Positions 27,109 to 39,657 of a DNA stretch of 64,000 nt are shown here, one piece after another. The notes beneath the pieces are model-generated. The model ran no database searches. It was not told the DNA's origin and saw only the letters and a program-made list of their open reading frames with translations. The stretch lies in assembly GCF_025399195.1 (NCBI RefSeq), contig NW_026252152.1, positions 62,001 to 126,000 of the forward strand. The letters are read 5' to 3'. The stretch is from Umbelopsis ramanniana AG. Lineage: Eukaryota; Mucoromycota; Umbelopsidomycetes; Umbelopsidales; Umbelopsidaceae. Made by a program: the position numbers and the translations under genes. The first letter of the stretch is position 1. Each line of letters starts with the position of its first letter.

Positions 27109-28445
27109 ATGAGTGCCCCAGCCGAATCAACTTCTCCAGAGAAGCAAGAATCTGGTGTCGCTAATCCCTATCTGAAATACCAAGGTGACTCGAATGCAGC
27201 GGACTCAGCGCCTCGGCACCAGCGGATACAACTTTCTAGCGATCGTAGTAAAGAGCCACAATCTGTCTTGGGCAAGCGACCTAGTACGGCGGCCGGCTCA
27301 GCTTCTCAGTCGTCAAAACACCAACAACGCGAAAAATTCCATCCAAACGTATACGGAAACTACAAGGCTTACTACAGGTAATTAGGACTGCTATTGCGAA
27401 CACGCACATACATTCAAAGCTGACAATACCTGGCTTAATATGAATATCAGTTCCCGTCGGGATAAAGGCCAGAAGGATGACCCACGGATGAACGTGTTGG
27501 ATTCATCCCTTATCACTGACAAAACAGTACTCGACATTGGATGTAACTCTGGCAATTTAACCATCGTATTAGGTAAATCAATGTTGCTAGAAGAATAACA
27601 CAGCGAATCCTCCCCGTGACTGACCTGTGTCTTCGCAGCAATGAAGTATAAACCTGCTCATGTCGTTGGAATAGACATAGATCCCAATTTGATTCATTCG
27701 GCAAGAACACATCTGAAATTGGCTTACTCGTTGCGTAACCCGGACAGTGACGAAGTCGACCTCGACATCGGCTTCAAATATCACTATTTCCCTCATTCAA
27801 TGTCCACCATGTTTGGCTTCCTGCCCACACTTCCCGCTAGAAGCTCTCCTAAAGGATTTCCATACAATGTTGAATTTAAAGCGGATGACTGGTTGAAGAC
27901 ACCGACTGAAAAGGAGACATACGACACTATCCTTGCGTAAGCAGTTGATATTTGACTACAGTTGTTCAAAAAAACCATGCTAATTCAAAATTATAGCTTA
28001 AGCATTACAAAATGGATACATCTACACAACGGTGACGAAGGAATGAAGGAATTCTTTCACAAAGCTTATCAATCACTCAAACCTGGAGGCATCTTTGTAG
28101 TGGAACCACAGGCATACGAATCTTACGCCAGACGACGTCGGGATTCTGAGGTTTGTGCATTATCTTTGACTGCATCACTTCTTTATCATCGACTTAATTT
28201 TTAACCTTTTCATAGCATATCAAAGCCATGTATGACAGCATCAAATTTCTACCTGATCAATTCAAAGATTTCTTGCTCAATGATGTCCACTTCGCAAGTT
28301 ATGAGATCGCTGGCGATTCAGAAAATGAACAAAACGGTATGGCTTGGTTTCTGTTACTTTTTTGGTTGAATGCGTATTCTAATTGCAGTTGAATCATTAC
28401 CATTTTGTAGGTTATGACCGGGCAATATATCTGTTCAAAAAATGA
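27109..28445 (+). CDS. Bin3-type RNA methyltransferase (MEPCE family)
   Basis: Six exons: 27109-27377, 27451-27572, 27639-27936, 27997-28150, 28216-28336 and 28411-28445; about 332 residues. S-adenosylmethionine-dependent methyltransferase that caps the 5' gamma-phosphate of small RNAs (7SK in animals, U6 in fission yeast). Residues 1-75 are disordered. Then the typical entry HPNVYGNYKAYY, SAM motif I VLDIGCNSGNLT, VVGIDIDPNLI, VEFKADDW, the conserved LSITKWIHLHNGD, and FFHKAYQSLKPGGIFVVEPQ. The C-terminus FLLNDVHFASYE and YDRAIYLFKK fits the family. The RNA target here is not shown. Confidence 0.92.
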
Positions 28446-28733
28446 TGATAGAGATACAGTAATTGGATATGCGTGTAGCTCACGCTTTCATTCATGCTGT
28501 CATTAGAGATTGTAACAACCTACAACCACTATTCTATTGCGATACGCTACTCAACAGAAGAATAACGTGAAGAAGTTAGTCAGTACACGCCACTGTGTCC
28601 ACTTGTTTACATTCTCATAACGTTCTATACCAATTGTAAATACATGATTTAATTAAAGGAGATGTGTGTCGATTAGTGATTAGCATGGAATATTAGTGTA
28701 GTGTGTAGGCACGATTGAATCGTAACGTGTATT

Positions 28734-29546
28734 CTATTTGTCTTTGATTGGACGCTCCCATCGGACTCGATAGCGTGATGTAGCTTTATAAATACTGACG
28801 CAACTGTCATAAATGAGAAGAGCAGGAACCTAGTGATCGGAGACTTTGATGAGTATCAAATGCATGAAAAAAATATATAAACCACGTTGGATAACACCTA
28901 CTATTATCCAAGGGCTATTAAATCCAACAAAATACACCCAAAAGTAAATAGGATTAGGGTCACAGCTGCTGAACCCTTTGAATGAGTCCAAGATGTAGTA
29001 CAATGAACAGGAAAAGATGTGGAAAACAGAGATGATCAGTTGGTAGAGATGTCGAGAAGGCGAGTTTCTGTACAGAGCAATCATAGCCAGAACGCATAAT
29101 GGTCCAATGATGGTCTAATGCAATGAAGTTGAATAATAAGATTTGGGGACAAGGTTTCGTCGGGTTGCTCGCTCGCTCTAGCTTACCACTGTCATGATTT
29201 CCAAGGTCAACACCAGTGGGTCAGAGACCATGTATCGCGAGTCCGAGTGGGCATATTCTCGCCACAATTCCGCTAAAAAGTCTTTCCTAGAAGCCACCGT
29301 CTTGCTAAAACACACCCAGTACACTTCGAAAAAGCAGTGTGTAAGGGCACATATACTGAACCAGCAGAAAATAAGACGATCTTTCCCTGGCTTCATATGC
29401 ACTGCAGTGCCTGAGATTATATACATTGTGGTTAACCATGTCACGACAGTGGCTATAACCCAAGCCAGTAGCACCATGGTCGGTAGTGAATTTGGCACAT
29501 AGTTGTCAATTTGTAAATCCGGGGGATAATAAGGATGGGGCAGCAT
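28734..29546 (-). CDS. EBP-type sterol delta8-delta7 isomerase (EXPERA domain)
   Basis: Three exons, 29546-29187, 29114-28902 and 28829-28734, give about 222 residues (human EBP 230). ER membrane enzyme of sterol synthesis, shifting the C8 double bond to C7. The N-terminus HPYYPPDLQIDNYVPNSLP matches EBP. Four hydrophobic segments follow. Family positions LTHCFFEVYWV, LAELWREYAHSDSRY and the PIYFWVYFVGFNSPWIIVPALL segment are present, including the His and Glu of the active site region. Dikarya normally use the unrelated Erg2 for this step, so this is a useful difference. Convergent with Bin3 and divergent from the ACT gene with 154 bp between ATGs. Confidence 0.9.
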
Positions 29547-29700
29547 GCTGGCACAAGGACGGACTGACAGGCAAGGCATTTAACAAAAGCAGTGAAATGA
29601 AACTCAAAAATTCCACGTTAGTGACTGCGGACCAAAAGTATAGAGTTTCTTCTTCACGCTTTCTATTACCTTCTCTTTCCTCTTCCCTTTGCACTACAAA

Positions 29701-30114
29701 ATGTCCCAAAATACCATCAATTTGATCCTTCTCAAGGATGAATTCACCTTGTATCAGTTCCCTAAGAGCACCAAAGTACCAGCCTCTGTACTGGAACAAG
29801 ATTGGTTCACCGTCTCAAAGACCACCGATGAATTGTCCATCATTCTCCCTTCACAAGTACCTCTTGAAGGCGCTACAAAGAAAGATGATCAGTGGAGATG
29901 CTTCAAGGTTGATGCGCAAATGGAATTCGAACTTGTCGGCATTTTGGTCCGCATCGTCACTCCTCTCAAAGACAACAAAATCTCCGTTTTCGCCGTTAGC
30001 ACTTATGACACTGACTATGTTCTTGTCAAGAGCGACCACGTCGAAAAGGCATTCAAAATTCTCGGCGAGGAACCCAACATGGCTGTTCGCCAGGGTGAAT
30101 CGGTTCTCCAGTAA
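29701..30114 (+). CDS. CASTOR-like ACT-domain protein
   Basis: Intronless, 137 residues. The C-terminal half is a CASTOR-type ACT domain: FELVGILVRIVTPLKDNKIS, then the hallmark VFAVSTYDTDYVLVKS and a final helix. ACT domains of this type bind amino acids; the animal paralogues CASTOR1/2 sense arginine upstream of TORC1, while short single-domain forms like this one are widespread in bacteria and fungi with no defined role. ATG 29701 is directly preceded by a pyrimidine-rich leader. Ligand cannot be inferred. Confidence 0.82.
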   Translation: MSQNTINLILLKDEFTLYQFPKSTKVPASVLEQDWFTVSKTTDELSIILPSQVPLEGATKKDDQWRCFKVDAQMEFELVGILVRIVTPLKDNKISVFAVSTYDTDYVLVKSDHVEKAFKILGEEPNMAVRQGESVLQ

Positions 30115-30320
30115 GTGTCTCCCTCTCATAAATGGAGCACAATCAAATCGCTTTCGCTGCTGGTACGGCGTTAATTGGTATCATAGAAACAGCTAGGGTA
30201 GCTTCCATTATCATAGAACCATGTACACCATCCATTAAAAATATCTATGTTTGCATTTCTTTTCTTTATATGGTATTCAGTCTACTTTTTGTTAAAATGG
30301 AGGTCGACGGTTACATTGTT

Positions 30321-33045
30321 TTACATAGCATCATTGATTATAGTGAACGCTTTTTTGTACAAATCTAACATAGCGTTGCACTTGTCACGTTCTTGGGCAA
30401 GGTTTTCATCTTCGTGTAAAAGTTCTCCAAACAGATCTTCCTTGTACAATGCAGCGACCAGTCGGTTTTGCACAGATTCACGTGAGTTATTGACAAGTAG
30501 ATGCATGATTGCTTTGGGAACAAGATCGTGAATGGTTTGGCGAGTAATTTCAAAATACGATGTAATCAAAGAACCTAATGAAATAGAAGATTTAGCACTC
30601 TTGACTGGGATAAGTGTCCGCAGAGAAAAAAAGACTCACGAATCAATCGAACTTCAAGCTCGTCCCTGTCCAGACTTTGAGACGGTGGTTGTTGTTGATC
30701 TTTGATGGATAGTTTCTCGCCTAGCTGTCTCTCCATCTCGGCTTCCACAACCTTACTAATGGAAGGTGGAGAAACAGATACAGAGTTATGTGGGCCATCC
30801 ATGGCTCCAAGAGCTGGGCGGTCGTTCTTATTGGCACCGCCAAAGAAGTAATTCAAGAAAGAATCGTTCTTGGGAGATCCACCAAGAGCACTAGTTTGAT
30901 GTTGCTGCTGCTGTGGCATTTGAATTGCGTCGACATGTTCGACGCGTCCGTTCATCTGAGCTACTTTGGCAGCTCTCTTTCGTTCCAGTGCCCTATGCTT
31001 CTTGGTTTGACTTTCCAATTGTGCCATGGCTCCTGCAGCCCCAAGGAAATCCGCATGGTTGGTATTGATGTAAGCTCTCTCAATGGCGATCAAGCTTTCC
31101 ACATAAGATGACGTTGGTCCAAGTCGCTCCTGAAGAAGATCCGAGACCACCTCAACGAGGCGAGCATAGAGTCGAGGAAACCGTTGAATTTCCTGGTTGG
31201 ATTGGAATTGGAAAAAAATAAAGAGTTGAGATGAGTAAAGTTCATACCTGACATATTCAACAGTACTAAAACACAAATATGAGTCTTACCTTACTGCCAC
31301 AGTTATGGCATATTCGCATCAGTTCCTCATAAACCAGCTCAACACATCTGAGACTAGGCGTTTCTAACAATGAGATTTGAGGCTTGACGAGCAGATCAAA
31401 TGCAATTTCAGGAACAAACAAGGATGGTCTAGGACCAGTGGAATTGCGAATGGCGGTTCGTATGTCGTGGTCTGACAAATTAGCACACGGAGCGATGGAC
31501 TCTAGAGCTTGGCCAAACACGTTATTGAAAATAAAATAGATTCGAGCACCACCACACCTAATGGATGAATCAATGTTTAGAACCAGTTGCAGTGGTTGTG
31601 AAAGCCTTTGTAGACGCATCACTTACAGCTCCTTAGTGGAAATATCCGACAGGGTACCATCAATGGAAGCAACAAAGTCATTGGCAAACTTGGTCAGCAG
31701 TTGTAAAATCAACGAACCCTATTCTCAAAGCAAAAGTAAGCGGCTGATCACTACCACGACTATTGACCACTGATCCCTTACCCTATGCATCTTGCCCGTC
31801 AATCCCATATCACCATACTGAGCCAACTCGTGCTGTGTTTGCCCAATCATACTGCTAAGTTTCGATCGAATATCAGGGAGTTTTTCGCGGATATGGTTCA
31901 TTAATATCTGAAAAGGTACAAGAACATTAGATATGCTGCCTTGCACCTGACTTCAACTATTCTTTTTTTCTTACGGTGTTCAATTGCTTAGAAAGATACG
32001 CAGTACCGCATCTATGAGCTATTGATCGGTAGGATGGGTGGTTGAGGAAGAAATCCCTCTCGGACTGGATAGCATCCGTCATAGGCTTGTTGGTTAGGAT
32101 ATCCTGCTGACTACGGTTAACCAAACCAATAAAACCAAGTTTCAACGGATACGCTCTTCCAGTCAAAGTATCCAGAGCGTTTGTTCCAGCGTCCATCAAA
32201 TCCAACTTGGTCAATACGCCAATGGTTCGCTTTCCTTCCGGATCGACTTGACGGGCCAACTTCAGACTGTCGGAGTTCACCAAGTCTGCATTAGCAGGAG
32301 TAACAGCCAGGATGATACTGTTATGATTTGTTTGTGTGGTCAGATTTTTACGTTGACCTTGCCAAAAAAAAAAAAACTGACATGGCAAGATGGTTTACCT
32401 GTTGGGTTTAGATATGTAATCGACAATCAAATTTCTAGTCTGCTTCTCTATGTCAGTGGGTTGGTCACCTAGTCATAACGGAAAAAAGAGGCACACATGG
32501 TTAGACATGATGAAACCGACCACTGGTCAGAAAAGGTGGATCCAGTTACCTATTGGGATCTGTAACCAAATGGTAAGTCATCTCTTTTTCTTAATTAGGA
32601 GACATATGATCTGGTGTATTACCTTTGTTAATCCAGGCAAATCAACCATAGTCAGATTGAGAACCTTGGGAGAATATATCTTGAGATGGATAGGTTGACG
32701 AGAGATACCCTTGTTCGTACCAGCAATACGAGCTGTATCATCCTCAATCTCTTTCCGAACTTCAGAAAAGTCGTAAAACTTCTTGTTAGGAATGTGCAGA
32801 AACTCTGCATATTCCTGAACTTCAGGGCCGTTCAAGGTAACTAACTGCAACACAAGAGGTCTTCGGGTGACAACACCACTTCCTCTTGGCAAGAAATCGC
32901 GCTGCACAATGTTTTCAATTACAGACGATTTGCCAGATGATTGAGAGCCGACGGATATGATTTGCGGCAAGTCTAGGCTGTCGTTCCCGCCAATGGTGGA
33001 AAACACATCTTGGACCTTGTTAATGAGTTCTATGACGTTCTCCAT
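30321..33045 (-). CDS. VPS1: Vps1-type dynamin GTPase
   Basis: Nine exons: 33045-32623, 32559-32550 (10 nt), 32468-32399, 32317-31975, 31907-31782, 31718-31627, 31557-31290, 31192-30640 and 30574-30321; about 712 residues (yeast 704). Membrane-remodelling GTPase for vacuolar sorting and peroxisome fission. GTPase motifs: G1 GSQSSGKSS, switch region [12 protein letters not shown]3 DLPGL, G4 TKLD. The middle/stalk domain includes [17 protein letters not shown] and [12 protein letters not shown]; a Gln/His insert lies between stalk parts; the GTPase effector domain ends the protein. No PH domain, as in Vps1. The 10-nt exon 2 encodes the start of IPIGDQPTD right after the G3 region and is required to keep frame. 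Confidence 0.95.
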
Positions 33046-33357
33046 TGCAGTACTATTCAAGTTGTCGAAAGCTGCGGAAAAGGTCAAAGGAAAAGAGCGA
33101 GGTTTTATGAAAATGGAGGGAGGGGAGAAGGCAGCGATCGGGAACGCAGCTCTGACTTTTGACTCAAAGTCACAACAGCTAGCAAATCAGTCAGCCGCCA
33201 CCTTGTCCGCACCCACACAGTCCAGCCATGCCTACCAGTGATTAAAATGTACAAGATCTTTATTCTAAATTTATGCTACTTTCAAGCGATTGGTATTGTT
33301 TTCGGCACATCTGATTCGAAGGATTAGAAGAAAAAAATAATCGATTAGTATGATCTA
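33046..33357. other. intergenic, 312 bp
   Basis: 5' flank of VPS1 and 3' flank of the CCNDBP1-like gene (both minus). Purine-rich near the VPS1 ATG on the plus strand. Nothing else seen. Confidence 0.5.
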
Positions 33358-34548
33358 TCATCCCCCCCCCCCTGTCCCAATAGCCTGTGCCTTGCTCACC
33401 TGAAACCACCTGACGTGTTCGTCCTCCTTTACTCGGGTTTCCACAATGGTGATCAAAGAGAGTGCGGACGCAACAAAAGAAGCTATATAATCCTTGAGAT
33501 TGGCGTCTTCTTCATAGAACGATGACGCAACGATGTCAATTTGATCGCTGACAGTAGACCCAGCACGGGACAAATCGTCCAGCCAAATGTTGGTTTCAGC
33601 GTCATTGGATGCTGTAGCAATAAATCGCAATTGTACTTTCTTCAAGACCATGCTCGTCATTTTGATCATATTGAACGTCTTCTTGCATGCTTCCAATTGC
33701 TCCGGTGTCATTTTAGTACCATTTTCCATGATATCTCCCCATCCATCGTCTTCTTCCTCTTCTTCATTATCATCTGCATTTTGCTCGGCAATAAAATCTT
33801 GTAGTTCTTCTTGTGCATCAGCAACCATTTCGGAGACGCCTTTCCATTGCTTCTCCACAGCCTCACGGTTGTTGCTAGCAACTTGGGATTCGAATGATTT
33901 GCAAACATCCCAGACCGATCCAGTAGTCTTCAATATTTGATCAATCTTGCTGGCATCTTCGGCTTCGGCTAAACTTTTACATAAACTGATGGAGGCTGTG
34001 AATGCTGAACGAGCAAGTTTCTGAATGTGCTCCAAGTAGGTCCTTCCAGATGTGGGTGGAATGGTGTCGACAAATCCGCTGATCCGCTTGACGGTTTCTT
34101 GCATACCTTTGATGGATAATCCGATGAATACTCTATAAAACTTTTTCCTTCTCGGTCTTAATTTTATGAGATTCATTACCTTTCACCATCGGCTTCATAT
34201 CGCTCGTCTTGCAAGGAGGCTTGCAGGCCAATGTCAATTTCGTGGCATCGGATGAAAGGATTTTACCTAGTCCAGCTAATAGAATGTTTAGTATTAGTAT
34301 TCTCGACGATTCAATCAATCCTTGGAGTATATAGTATTGCCAGCCATACCCATGATGGCCTTGAACTTGATAGAGTCAAAGTTTGGGTCCCATACTGCTT
34401 TGTCTACGGCAAGTTGTTGCACAGCATTCTGGAGGTCGTTTTCCAAAAGCTTGAGCGTCTCTGGAGGATCGCAATTGTTTGAATCAATTTGGCAAGACTA
34501 TGGTGATGCAGCTTGTAAATCGACATTACCTTGACCTTCTTTGTCCAT
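33358..34548 (-). CDS. cyclin-D1-binding protein 1 (CCNDBP1/GCIP)-like protein
   Basis: Four exons, 34548-34530 (19 nt), 34460-34350, 34275-34180 and 34130-33358, give about 332 residues. CCNDBP1/GCIP proteins are all-helical factors linked in animals to cyclin D, Grap2 and cell-cycle control; the fungal role is undefined. Seen: helical N-terminus, AGLGKILSSDATKLTLACKPP, QETVKRISGFVDTIPP, an acidic insert (NADDNEEEEEDDGWGDIMEN), and a conserved helix with KMTPEQLEACKKTFNMIKMT. The exon 4 acceptor must be the ATAGAG site to keep frame. The gene ends in a Gly run read from an 11-base C tract (33362-33372) just before the stop. Confidence 0.72.
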
Positions 34549-34729
34549 TGAATGTTTAGGCCCAGTGAATCAATCAAGCTTGCAATCTCAACTTTTTTTT
34601 TTTTTTGGGCCGAAAAAGTTGTTGATAATTTTGGCAGTCCGAACCCCTTCAGTGGCAGCTCTCACTCACTTCGTTATACTCGATCAAAACTATTTATTTA
34701 GTGAGGCACTCCATAAATCCTCCCATTCT

Positions 34730-37255
34730 TCATCCTTCCAGTTTATTCTGTAGCTCGTTCCATATTTCATACATATTCTTTTCAGACTGTGCTTGTATCT
34801 GGGTAAAATTACGATGTAAAATAAGAGCATACGATTCTTGATCCTGAAGATACCGAATTTCTTCTTTGATAGATTTCGCTATATATTGTCGACGCTTCTT
34901 CTCTTTGACAATAGCCTCGTTGTCCTTGAAAATTCAATAACGTTAGTAGGCAGCCTTACTTTTCTATGTTTTCCGAAGCGCAATCGAACGCAATTCTCAC
35001 CTGACGAAGTAGAACATCCAGCTTTTGCACTTCGTTTTCCATACCAGGTATACCTCTGTTTTGGTTTGCCTTTATCCTATTGTTGTTGACTCGCTTCTCC
35101 AATACCTCCAATATATTACCCCAGTAGCGATTCTTCCTGTTACAAAGGTCCTGGCGAATGGCCGACTGTTAGATTATGCTGGTGCCACCTGCAAATATGG
35201 ACAGTGAGGTTTACCTTAAATGACAAACATAAGTCTCTCTGCCGTTTCAGTTGTTCCAATGTGGTAGAATATATGACGTCTGACGAATTCTGTAGCTGTA
35301 CTCGTGCCTTTTGAAGGTGTTTGGCTACCAATTCCGAATCAAGACGCACTTGTCGACATCGACGCTGACAAGCCTCTGAATAGCAAAAGTTCTCAAGCTC
35401 ACTCAGTGAGCTACGCAATGATTCAAAGTCAGTATGCAATACTGGCTAAAAGGTTCATTTTTTCATGTTACTGAACCTTAAACAAGTTCCATAACGCATG
35501 TAATCCTTTGCTTGGTTCGACTGTCTCTTGGCCATGCGCTCCATGGCAATACACATTTCGGTATAGGTCTTGACGGCCACTTCATTTCTTTGAGTAGCCT
35601 TCTCAAATCGTTCCTCCCAGTCCTGTGTTGCGTTGGCGGATTCCTCTCCAATTTGAAGACGGAAAAATTCGTCCTCTAGCGATGGAGCATTTTGCTTTTT
35701 CCAAGCCCCCAGTTCCTGTATCAACATGCAAGTAGGTTGGAGTAAGTACACAGTGTTGGTACCTCAATAGAACAATGATTTTCTTTCATATTACCGATGG
35801 CTCCGTGAAAAAGACATGCACAATTTCGTCGTTCCTCAGAATGGGATGTCGTAGTAGAGCGTTTAAGAAGCGGGAAAGCGCTTTTCTTCTCTTTTCCAAA
35901 AATGCGTCGGTTCCTGGTAAAATGATTAGGACATGCAATTCAATATACTCTACTGATTTTTCGTTTACTTACTTCCTCCAAGATTTTTCGGTGGCAAATT
36001 TGGAATCATGCGGCTTGGATACCGTCTTATTATTGTTTCGACTAACCACGAAAAGTCGTTGTATCTCCTCAGTACTCTAGACTTGATGTCATTGTTTTGT
36101 ACGATATATTTGACATGCTTGAATATATATCCCTCTTTTTCCGGCGCAATTTGGACCGTCACTGTATCAGGCTTATCGATATTGACGAAGGTCTCAAAGG
36201 ATTCATTTGAACCCGTTGATGGTTGCGTGTTGGTATTGTGCTGGTCTAAAAAACCATGCAAGGTGAGTGCCTTCTCCATCACCAGACATTCTCATCATCA
36301 CTTACTTTGTATGACGCCGTCCTCCTCCTCACTGTCTTCCTGATTCATATCAAGTCGAGGTACTGGAGGATCTATATGCGAGATGAGACAAGGATGATGA
36401 GCTACAAGTCATATCTCAACCCCTTTTTCCAAACTACAAAGCACATACCAAACCTGCAGGCGTTTATATTGATAATCGTTATATCTGTTCAAACAAGCTT
36501 TAGCATTCCCCTCTTTTCTTCTTTCAGTTCCTACCAACATGTATACCTTCATTCCTTTGAGCAAGAGCCACGCATACAAGGAATCCGTAGAACTCGCGTT
36601 CCGAGAGTAGTTGGGCTTTGCCAATCAGGTTTAGAATCTAAATCGGAGGTTAAATCTTTGGGTCCGTGCGCTGGTGGTATGACTTCATCCGCATAGCTCA
36701 ATACCTGTTGTCCTTGCGTGTTCGATATTCCAGAAGCAAAAATGACCTTATGCAGCGAGCTCATATCAACAGCATTGCCATTGTATAAATTTTTGTACAG
36801 TCGCTGATAGAAGGGAGGGATAGTGACAAGATCTGGATGAGAGTGAGCGATTGGCTCCGAAACGAATGCATATTATGATTAATGGTTTGCCTTAAGTAAA
36901 GCTGCAACTTACCAAATGCTACATCCGACACCTCAGCCTCTTTCTTTCCGTTATATGGGTCACTTAGAGTAGACGGTTGGGACGTGGTCGCTTTATCAGT
37001 GCTGGGGAAATCTCCCCAGGGATCCTCGTCCTCGTCGAATTGTGTGGTATAAACCGATGTTGCGACGGATCGAGATGACGGCGGGCGTATGAAGGACGAG
37101 CTCGAGCTAGCTAGGCTAGGAGTTGAGTTCATGCGATTGTCTTCGTGCAGCATTCGGTCTGCGACAGAAAAGAGTAATGGCGAAACCCTCCGGGGCCCTG
37201 CAAGCTCGGATGAAGCTGCTTGACAGCAGTCACAGACTCTCCCAAACCCACCCAT
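34730..37255 (-). CDS. sorting nexin Mvp1/SNX8-like
   Basis: Eleven exons: 37255 (or 37153)-36913, 36832-36705, 36637-36547, 36484-36449 (36 nt), 36371-36306, 36245-35973, 35913-35795, 35715-35472, 35441-35215, 35150-35001 and 34924-34730. About 623 residues from the first ATG, 589 from ATG 37153. PX-BAR protein for endosome-to-Golgi and vacuolar retrieval. N-terminal acidic DEDEDPWGDF; an EH-like segment (IPPFYQRLYKNLYNG, REFYGFLVCVALAQRNE); PX domain with RRYNDFSWLVETIIRRYP binding PI3P; then a BAR coiled coil ending at NELQNKLEG. A large share of its fragments appear in other frames because exons are short. The start is uncertain; the longer N-terminus has no family support. Confidence 0.88.
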
Positions 37256-37656
37256 TTTGGTACCATAACGATGTTATTGTGGGACAAGCTCGGGATGCTG
37301 TGGAATACCTCCAGCATGTCGTATTTGCAGAAATGACATAGAATCATCATCAAATGGTGCGCTAACTAACATGCCAAGTACCCATTCGCAAGGGCATTGG
37401 AGATAGAATCCATGGGGTTGAAGAAAAAAAAGACTATATATTGATGCCAATTGCAATCAATAGGATGCATGTAATTGGTATTGGATGAAAGCATTGATTG
37501 TAAAGCTCTTATGTTTGACGTTCTCGCCATGTCATAATGAACCATGCATTGCCTGCCAAACAAATGTGTGTGGCGGTGTGACTGCTAAAGGACAATAACA
37601 GAATTTGCCGCATTGAGGTTTTTGACATATTCAACTCTCCAACAAAATCATTTCAA
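37256..37656. promoter_or_regulatory. divergent promoter region, MVP1 (-) and SMYD (+)
   Basis: About 400 bp between divergent starts. No E-box, repeat or convincing ORF. Confidence 0.45.
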
Positions 37657-39433
37657 ATGGACCCCATAGAAAATCAACATACTCAAGCTCAAGTTGTAAA
37701 GAAGAACAAGAAGAAGAAGAAGCCAACTGCTAGCGGTGAAATTTCTCAACAATGTCGTGACCTTTTGTCGGCATTCCCAGTGGAGCTCCAAAATACTCGC
37801 GCAAAAGGTCGTCATGCTGTTGCCAGCGAATCTCTTGAACCGGGCACCACAGTGTGCAGAGAACAGGCTACCTCCTACATTGTTCGATCTCCCTACCTTG
37901 ATAAGCAATGTCACGTCTGTCTGAACAGCTTGGACCATGGTGACATTTCCCACTCATTCACGTGCGATGCCTGCAATCGAGTTTATTATTGTAGCGAGGA
38001 ATGCAGAGACCATGACAGGGCCATGCACGATAGTATGTGCAGTATTATTAACCGCCTTGATGGTATTGCATCTGAATGTAGTGTAGATGTGGATCTGCTT
38101 AGACTCATGTTGGGTCTTCTGGCTCGTCATGCTCAGGATCCTCAGGATGGACAGACTAGTACACCCACTCCATTTGAATATGTTCTTAAGTTGGTTCACA
38201 ATCGTGAAAAAATCAGTTCTGATTTTATTCAAGTTATAACCCAGGCTTGTGAGTATACCATTCATTTAAGCCTAGTTGCATTTTTCGAATTGGGTACTTA
38301 CTTTGGGTAAAATTCTTTCTTTCTTCACAGCTACCATGCTAAATGATATAGTGCCGGAAAACATGAAAATGGACGTCAAAGAATTAGTACTGTTAGCTTG
38401 TCGGTAGGTACACTTTGGTTAGATATGTTCTTCTATTTAGGCGTTACAAGAATCTCCTTTGATCTCATCTTCGCAAAGCATCAATTCCAACGCTCATGGA
38501 TTAGGTGATGTGCAATCCCGTAACACGGACAGTGCACTTGGTCTCTTTCCCCTTGGCGCCATGTTCTTCAACCATTCATGTGAGCCAAATTGTAATTTTG
38601 TTGGCCTTCGCGATGGCAAGCTGGAGTTTCGTACATTGAAGAAAGTCGTAAAGGGCGATGAACTTTGCGTATCGTACATTGATTTATTTGCACCAAGAAA
38701 CGAGAGACGCGGCAACTTGTTATATACCAAACAATTTTGGTGCAAATGTCGAAGGTGTTCCACCCCTATGGAAAAAAGCGTTGACCGGTTCCTCAATGGT
38801 GTCATGTGTCGCCAATGCCACAAAGATGTGTATGTGATCCCTCCTGCTCAGATTGATGGTAAAACTAGCGCCAAGGACGATGAAAGTGTGGCAACTTATT
38901 CGTGCGCACAATGTCACCATGCCGCCCCCCACAGCATGGTAGCTGGTACTATCGAGCGTGCTGATCATCAATACAATCAAGCCATTGGCATGATTAGACA
39001 ACGCAAGTACGGACGAGCCAAGGATATTTTTAACACTCTCATTAAAGCACAAGACAACACCAAAACCGGCAATTTCACTCTACATAACTTCAATGCCATT
39101 CTCATGAACTCTTGTGTCCCTCTCATGAACTGCTACACGTTTGAAGATAACCACATGGCCGCTATCCATGTGAACCGCCAAATCATATCCAAACTTCGAG
39201 ACTCCGGAGCCGTGCCTGAGAACTCCCCGGAAATAGGTGATTTCTTGATGAATCTGGGTGAGCTTTGTCTGAATGTTGCCAAGGAAAGTCATGGTAAAGC
39301 CTTGGTAGAGGAACGCTGGAAGCAAGAGGCAGAAACAGCGTTGAAGGAGTGTGTCAAGCTGCGCGAAATTGCATTCGGTCCTTCACATGGTAAAACCATC
39401 GCCGCACAAGAACTTTTACAGTCTTGCACATAA
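37657..39433 (+). CDS. SET and MYND domain (SMYD-like) lysine methyltransferase
   Basis: Three exons, 37657-38248, 38331-38403 and 38479-39433, give about 539 residues. Split-SET proteins that methylate histone or other lysines. Basic N-terminus (KKNKKKKKP); the first SET part with TRAKGRHAVASESLEPGTTV; MYND zinc finger CHVCLNSL, CDACNRVYYCSEECRDHD, H-x-x-MC. The second SET part includes LFPLGAMFFNHSCEPNCNF and the ELCVSYIDL strand, and a post-SET Cys cluster FWCKCRRCS. The C-terminus has helical TPR-like repeats. A further CxxC pair (MCRQCHKD, SCAQCHHA) lies between. For exon 3 the AAAG acceptor at 38478 is needed; the earlier AG at 38440 breaks the frame. Confidence 0.9.
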
Positions 39434-39657
39434 CGTTAGTTAGTGAACTTTATGATGGTTACTTTTTCTTTTTTTATCTTTATAATGAATGTCTATGTGT
39501 ATTTTTTTATTTTGAAAACTGTTTCGGCGTAGAGGACAATTTTTGGTAGTTAAATGGTAAAAGGTAACTGGGCGGGGGGAAAAAACAAAACGATGAAAAA
39601 GGAGTAAATTACATTGGGTTGACTGCAACCCACAGTGCTTTTTTGTTTAAAAGGTGT

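Noticed and set aside
38441-38478. Acceptor at 38440 for SMYD exon 3
   Set aside because: Gives an immediate stop or a wrong phase; the acceptor at 38478 joins the conserved R-x-NSNAHG block in frame.
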